This document shows, piece after piece, positions 59,002-64,000 of a DNA stretch of 64,000 nt. A model generated the notes under the pieces. The model did not search any database and was not told the DNA's origin. It was given only the letters and a program-made list of their open reading frames with translations. Origin of the DNA: Toxonevra muliebris (lineage: Eukaryota > Arthropoda > Insecta > Diptera > Pallopteridae); contig OY829329.1 of the NCBI GenBank assembly GCA_963691655.1, positions 13,840,708 through 13,904,707 of the forward strand, in the 5' to 3' direction. Every line of letters begins with the position of its first letter. Positions within the stretch are counted from its first letter, which is position 1. A program made the position numbers and the translations under genes.

Positions 59002-59490
59002 ATGAAAACTTTTCAAAATTGGGCGGTTACCTATGGACCATTAAATCATATATCAGCATCTCAGCAGTATATGATAAATTATGTGAAATTCGAAGTTCCA
59101 AAAGAAATATGCGATATTAATGATCATAAGATGATAGTTGGTATGGGAAATATTCCAGCTTTATCTATTATTAATGGTGAAATTTGTGTTATGAAACTTA
59201 TGGACGTCTGGCATGTACCACAGTGGTATGGAAATGATTTATCTGTTTTATCCGCTCTTAATAAAAATCCAAAAGGAGTATATCACTCTACTCCAACACA
59301 TTGTTATATTACAATAAAGAAAAAAATCATAATTCGCGGTGAACGTGAAGCTGGAGGAATGCTGCAATATATAGCTGAAATAAAACCAATTACAATCACT
59401 GAATACAATGAGCTTTTGGGAAGCAGTAGTAAGACTCGAAGATTATATAATGATGCAATTAAAAAAGGTTTATACAGCCTTTTTAAGTAA
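59002..59490 (+). CDS. Copia-type retropepsin-like domain protein, copy B, active site lost
   Basis: This is an intact 162-residue frame. It lines up with copy A along its length: W7 followed by VTYG where copy A has LDST, then NHIS, YVKFEVPKE against FAEFKVPKK, VGMGNI against YGIGCI, VWHVPQWYGNDLSVLSAL against VHYAPKFMKNFFSLLAA, NKNPKGVYHST against DNNPDSVFKST, and IIIRGERE against IVMHGKRE. By eye the identity is low, roughly a quarter. The catalytic aspartate is absent. A lysine-rich C-terminal extension of about 30 residues (KTRRLYNDAIKKGL) has no match in copy A. Both frames end in TTTAAGTAAT followed by a poly-T tract, so the duplication included the 3' flank. No domain beyond the copia-like one is seen. 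Confidence 0.55.
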   Translation: MKTFQNWAVTYGPLNHISASQQYMINYVKFEVPKEICDINDHKMIVGMGNIPALSIINGEICVMKLMDVWHVPQWYGNDLSVLSALNKNPKGVYHSTPTHCYITIKKKIIIRGEREAGGMLQYIAEIKPITITEYNELLGSSSKTRRLYNDAIKKGLYSLFK

Positions 59491-59558
59491 TTAAATGATT
59501 TTTTTTTTTTTTAATAATTTTACATGTTTGTAAATTGTTAATTTCATACCCCTGGCAG

Positions 59559-59780
59559 ATGTTTAAAACTATTGAGTGCGAAATTCTAGAAAATTACCAA
59601 AATTTATATTATTACACTTTCGAATTAAGATTTCACCAAGAAAAAAATTTAAAAATTGCTGCCAGATTCGAATTCAGCGCACAAAATTACATGAAAATCC
59701 ACTCTTTGTTCTCAATGATCTCATCAAAAAACTTTATTTTGCAGGCTTGTGTTATTAGTAATTTATGTATTTTAACTTAA
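59559..59780 (+). CDS. Possible third small frame, unknown
   Basis: A 73-residue frame begins at the ATG at 59559, right after an acceptor-like CCCCTGGCAG, and ends at 59778-59780. An AATAAA signal lies two bases later (59782-59787). I see no similarity to copies A or B and no domain. It may instead be the 3' untranslated end of the copy B transcript. Confidence 0.2.
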   Translation: MFKTIECEILENYQNLYYYTFELRFHQEKNLKIAARFEFSAQNYMKIHSLFSMISSKNFILQACVISNLCILT

Positions 59781-59829
59781 TAATAAAGAATTTTAAAAAC
59801 TTCACTTCATCTTTTTTTTTTAATGATAC

Positions 59830-60375
59830 CAAAGAAAATTCCAAATTCATTTCAGAAGATTTCAAAATGATTTTAGAATATTATATCATTTGAGTTTCAA
59901 AATATTCCATTAGAATTTCACAATTTAGAAAATTTAAATTTGAATTCAAATTGGCCCAAATTGATTTCAAAATATTTTAATTGTACTTCAGAATAATCAA
60001 ATATGCTGCAGATTATTCCAAGTGTATTTACTTCAAAATATTTAATTTGTACTTTAAAAAATTCTTAAGGTACTTATTTCAGAAAATTGCAAATGAAATT
60101 CAATGAAAATTTCTAAAGTATATTTTGAATTTCCTGAAATATATTCTAAATTTTCTGAAGTACAAATGAAATATTCTAAAGTACATTTGGGATAATCTGA
60201 AATCAATTTAGAAAAAGTTTTCTAAACTACTCTTCACTATTGTGAATTGTAATTGGAATATTCTATAATTAATATAGAATAATCTAAAATCGAATTGAAA
60301 TACTTTGAAGTACATGTGAAATATTATGAAATCAATTTAAAATTTTTTGAAGTACTGTTGAAAAAGATGTACTTA
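59830..60375. repeat. Degenerate satellite arranged head to head
   Basis: In the left half (to about 60090) units read TTTCAAAATATTTTAATTGT and end ACTTCAGAAT. In the right half (from about 60120) they read as the complement, CTGAAGTACAAATGAAATAT. The array therefore changes direction near 60100 and the whole tract could fold as a long imperfect hairpin. Units are roughly 22-30 bp and poorly conserved. Nothing in it is coding. Confidence 0.65.
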
Positions 60376-60574
60376 TGCATTTTACAAATATTTATGTATT
60401 AGTTAAGAATAAATGAATATACAAAAATGGGGAATAGCTAAAACCAAACCTTTTTACAACATAAATAAAGATACCAGTATTTAATTGTACAATTTATAAT
60501 TTTTTTAAATGTCCTCAATAAATCATTTATTGACTGAATACATGAATCTTTCACTTTGTTAATATAAAGTAGTA

Positions 60575-61118
60575 CTCTTGATACCTGTTTACACTAGTAT
60601 CCGGTGGTTTCGGGTATTACCCGGGTACTATTAGGGCGGGTACCCCTTTTTTCCAGGTACACGCATAAATTTTGGGTACCTGCGCATTTTCGAGTTCCCG
60701 TTGCTGGTAGATTCATTGAAAAAAAACATGCAAAATTAAGAGACTACAAAATCTACTGTATATAAATATATTTGTAGTACCGAGTAAACACCTTAACGGA
60801 ATCGGAAAAAAGTAGTAAATATTTGTAGACAAAGTATTAGTAGTAGTTGCACGAATACTCGAAATCCCAAAATATGGTAGTGCCATATTTAATTTAGTTT
60901 ATTTAACTAGAATATTAAAAACGAATTTTCTGGTACCCGATTTCAATTATTACCCGTAATTCTCGAGTATCTGAATTCAAGTATTACCTGCAAATTTTCG
61001 GGAACCCGCACAATTTTCAGACGCTTCGGTCAACGGGTACCCTTGAGATCGGGTAATACTCGCATTTTCGGGTGCACGTGCATTTGTGTGTGAGGGTATT
61101 ACCGTTGGGTATCAAGAG
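60575..61118. mobile_element. 544-bp inverted-repeat element made of GGGTACCC-like words
   Basis: The ends are perfect 11-bp inverted repeats, CTCTTGATACC at 60575 and GGTATCAAGAG ending at 61118. Inside, variants of CGGGTACCCG and TTTTCGGGTA recur at least ten times in both orientations, which makes it much richer in GC than its surroundings. There is no open frame of note. No convincing target duplication is seen. It is MITE-like, family unknown. Confidence 0.6.
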
Positions 61119-61358
61119 CGCTAATATTGTATAAAGTTATGATCCAACTATTACTTAAATTGAAATCTAATGGAAAATCTCCAACAAAACTTTAATTAAT
61201 CGGCCATTAATTAAAAAATCTAATTATTAAGAAAGTCTCCAAAGATTCATAGAACTTTATCTTTCACTTCCTTGAAAAATCCTGAATTTTATAAATGCAA
61301 AATAAATAACAAGTTTTTTATACTAAAAAAAAAATATTTACTATACTTAGTATTGCCT
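61119..61358. other. AT-rich spacer
   Basis: Nothing is recognised between the inverted-repeat element and the LINE insertion. Confidence 0.4.
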
Positions 61359-61373
61359 TTCAGTCAATAAGTA

Positions 61374-62112
61374 GGTTAGGTTAGGTTAGAGTGGTTGTCC
61401 TATAATAATAAGACCTACTTAGGCCATATAAGGCCCACTGTAATACGACGTGGCTTATCCACAATTCCTTAATCTTACAATGAACTTCGTGGTTCTCTGA
61501 ACTGTAGAATCCCTGATGCCAGCAGATTCAAACACAGTAAGCTGGATAACTTACGTAGAGTTGAACCATTTTGTGGTTTTAATAAACCTATCTAAATCTC
61601 TGATGTCAGCAGATTCGAGGTCAGCAAGATTGCTGTAAAAGGGTTGACCTAAAGATTTTAGTCTACATGTGGCAAGCGCTGGACAGTTACAGAGAAAGTG
61701 GAAAGTAGTTTCCTCCTCTTCCTCGTCTAGGCAGCTTCTGCAGAAGTCATAAGATGGTAGCCCCAATCTGCTGGCATGTCTGCTAATCAGACAATGTCCA
61801 GTGATTATCGCCACAGTGTTGCTAATAGAAGGTCTATTAAGCGAAGCTAGAGAATTTGACCTTTCTGGGTTGTAGGAGGGCCAAATTAGTTTTGTGTGAG
61901 AGCACTTGTACGTTCCTCTCCACCTTTTGTTAGCTATGTCAATCATTTCGCTATATATGCTCAGTTTGCAGGTTGCCATAGGCAGAACTGGGTCAATGCG
62001 AGGAGTAGGGAATGTTGTGCCTAGCCTTGCCAGCTCGTCGGCTTTACAATTACCCGGAATGTCACTATGACCTGGTACCCAATACAGGTGTATCTTGAAA
62101 TGCTCAGATATC
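61374..62112 (-). mobile_element. 5'-truncated LINE with exact 15-bp target duplication
   Basis: TTCAGTCAATAAGTA flanks the insert at 61359-61373 and again at 62113-62127, so both ends are defined. The minus strand carries an open frame from the 5' break at about 62110 to the stop at 61551. It contains the end of an RNase H (WVPGHSDIPGNCKADELARLG, the HSxxxGN...AD motif) and a C-terminal CCHC knuckle (CRSCLDEEEEETTFHFLCNC). The element ends in AACCTAACCTAACC repeats and not a poly-A tail. No stop codons interrupt the roughly 185-residue coding part, so the insertion is relatively recent. RNase H after reverse transcriptase points to an I/LOA-like group, but the clade is not settled. Confidence 0.92.
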
Positions 62113-62127
62113 TTCAGTCAATAAGTA

Positions 62128-63272
62128 ACTTTATAAAGATTGTCATTGTGAAATAATTTTCGGTTTTCATAATAAATACAAACTCCTGTTTTGTTTTTAT
62201 TCTGTTTGTGTTTCTATAATGTTCACAAAACTCAATTTAAACTTTTTGAGTGTTTAAATTGTATTTTAAAAGGAATATTAAAATTTTGGCAATGATATAT
62301 TTCTTAATATAACTTGAATATACTTTCTTAATATTGTTATCAAATTTCCAACCATAATAAACTCTCTACCCAACCATAGCAAATTCTCTATCCATCTCAA
62401 CTTCTTAATAAATCGATTCAATTTATATGGCGTCTATGTTTATTATGTTTTTCCTTCTATTAAATGTTCATATACATACTTTTTAAACAATCAATCTATT
62501 GTAATTTAATATACACTTACATATTTATTTACGACGAAGAGTTTTGCTTCCGAATGCTATAGAAATAGGAATTTAGTAAAAGTAAAATGTCGTATTTTTC
62601 CTTATTGATACTTTCTTCGATTTTTATTTATTTTTTTGTTAAAAACATTAAGAAAATTGCCAGATTAAGGCAATCCAAATAGAAAAATAAAGTTATTAAG
62701 TACCTAGGCAAAAAAATGTTTATTATTTATTTTATAATAATGGCTATTTACTTTGCTTCGTGGAATAAATTCGATTTCCGCCGCCAGAACGTATAGAAAT
62801 TATTTTAGTTAAATAAAATAAATGAATATGTCTCAAGAAACAATTTTTCAGTTCTAAGTGAATTGCGTTTTCAATATACATAGAATTACGTAATAGAAAA
62901 GGTATATTTTTCTATAGTATCGTCGGATTCTATTTTGTTTTCTATACGACGAACGGAACCATATTGAAACGCTACGTCCGATTTGCATAATTCCAAATCA
63001 TCCGTTTTCTGTACCATCTACTGATCCTGAAACGGGCTCATTTAAGGATCCTTAAACAGCTTTTTATACCGTTAACGGTGCGAAAACGGAATTTAATTAA
63101 TAAAATCTACTCTACCTACTACCAGCTACAGAAAATTTAGTAACTTCTTAAATTTTGGATAATCTTTTTAATCTAAGCCGTCGTAAAAATCATGGCTGAT
63201 GATTGTAGAGGCTTGTTTTGTTTTATATCGAATCCCTACGACTAAGTGAAAACTTTTCATAGGCAATTTTTA
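62128..63272. other. AT-rich noncoding DNA
   Basis: No gene is supported over this 1.1 kb. Confidence 0.45.
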
Positions 63273-63400
63273 CTCTGGGAGGCTTACCATTGCCAGCCAA
63301 AAGGTGGTACCGAGTTGAAAAATTTTTGCTTTCTATTTTTTGCTCGGACATCCTGCGTAACAGTCCAGCACATTAACCGCTAAGGTACGGCGACCACTTA
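63273..63400 (-). mobile_element. Second, eroded SINE-like copy
   Basis: On the minus strand a tRNA-like head (CCTTAGCGGTTAATGTGCTGG near 63382-63362) is followed within 100 bp by a motif at 63299-63273. That motif matches the end of the SINE at 49885-50071 at 19 of 27 positions (GGCTGGCAATGGTAAG-like). The B box is not recognisable. The link between the two copies is inferred. Confidence 0.4.
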
Positions 63401-63411
63401 ATCTCAATGGC

Positions 63412-64000
63412 TAAGCAAATTTCCTTCCCATACTTAAAAAATACCTCAGTTTTAATTGTCATTACTTCTGGCAGAGATATTTGATCCTATAGTGAAATTT
63501 TTTATTCAAGGTACTGAGATACTGAGAGTTTGTCTAATTACCAGGCGCTCTCAAAGACTTAAACGCTTAAAGTCTAAGGTTTTATCATTTCAGAAAAAAA
63601 GTAATTTGAGTTTTTTTTACAATACGATACCAATAATTTCTGAATTTTTCAGATTTTTTTAAGGACCGGAGGGAGGAAGGCGGTATTAATTTTATGTTTT
63701 CAAATATTGACTTAAAAAATGTATAATAGAGAGAGCTCTCCAAAACTCAATTACTGTAGCATAGATCAAGTGCGAAAATACTTAAGAACAAGAACAATTT
63801 CAATGAAAGGTCAGGTTTATTGAAATAAAGAGTTTTGCATTTTTAATGATTTTCTTCAGTTATTTTTTTTCAATATTCAATACACAAATACGCACCTGAA
63901 AAGCAAAAAATAATTTATTGCATATTTTATCCTAAACCAACGTGTCGTTGTCCTTTTTGTTGTTGTCCCTTGCTTAAGTTATTATTATTTGTTATTGTGC
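63412..64000. other. AT-rich noncoding DNA to the window edge
   Basis: A 68-codon open stretch at 63456-63662 has no recognisable domain. It is followed by A/T-rich sequence and TTGTTGTT repeats at the edge. Confidence 0.4.

Overview
This window looks like AT-rich nuclear DNA of a higher fly (Brachycera, probably a calyptrate). The reasons are the single host gene I recognise, a LIN37/Mip40 orthologue with a short fly-sized intron, the mixture of mariner, Tc1, hAT, piggyBac-type, Ty3/gypsy and RNase H-bearing LINE relics, and the CAG/CAA and CA/GA microsatellites. Species cannot be fixed from the sequence. There is nothing prokaryotic: no operons, no CRISPR array, no rRNA.

Layout. 1-5.6 kb: a Tc1-like remnant split by a 1.29-kb mariner, then a 2.2-kb array of a degenerate GGTCTGAATTT-type repeat with hAT-like ends. 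5.6-10.8 kb: microsatellite-rich noncoding DNA. 10.8-12.5 kb: two non-autonomous hAT elements with exact 8-bp target duplications. 12.5-24.7 kb: noncoding DNA with foldback elements and duplicated blocks. 24.7-26.3 kb: two internally deleted mariner copies side by side. 28.4-32.0 kb: a LINE endonuclease fragment, a TTAA-type MITE and a long but 3'-truncated Ty3/gypsy gag-pol reading frame. 33.6-34.5 kb: a possible two-exon 25-residue microprotein gene and a Myb/SANT-like fragment. 41.2-42.2 kb: the Mip40/LIN37 gene on the minus strand. 42-58 kb: LINE tails, a tRNA-Glu-headed SINE, further copies of the GGTCTGAATTT array, MITEs and tandem duplications. 58.5-59.8 kb: two adjacent intronless reading frames that both look like a copia-type retropepsin-like domain cut free from its polyprotein. 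59.8-61.1 kb: a head-to-head satellite and a GGTACC-rich inverted-repeat element. 61.4-62.1 kb: a 5'-truncated LINE with a 15-bp target duplication.

The genes do not form a pathway. Mip40 would act in the MuvB core of the dREAM/MMB transcriptional repressor. Almost everything else recognisable is mobile DNA at different stages of decay. The best candidate for something undescribed is the tandem pair of copia-derived frames, one keeping the catalytic-site aspartate and one lacking it. Second is the GGTCTGAATTT array family, of which the largest member is bounded by hAT-like termini. Most calls were made by eye from motifs and repeat matching, so clade names for elements are tentative.
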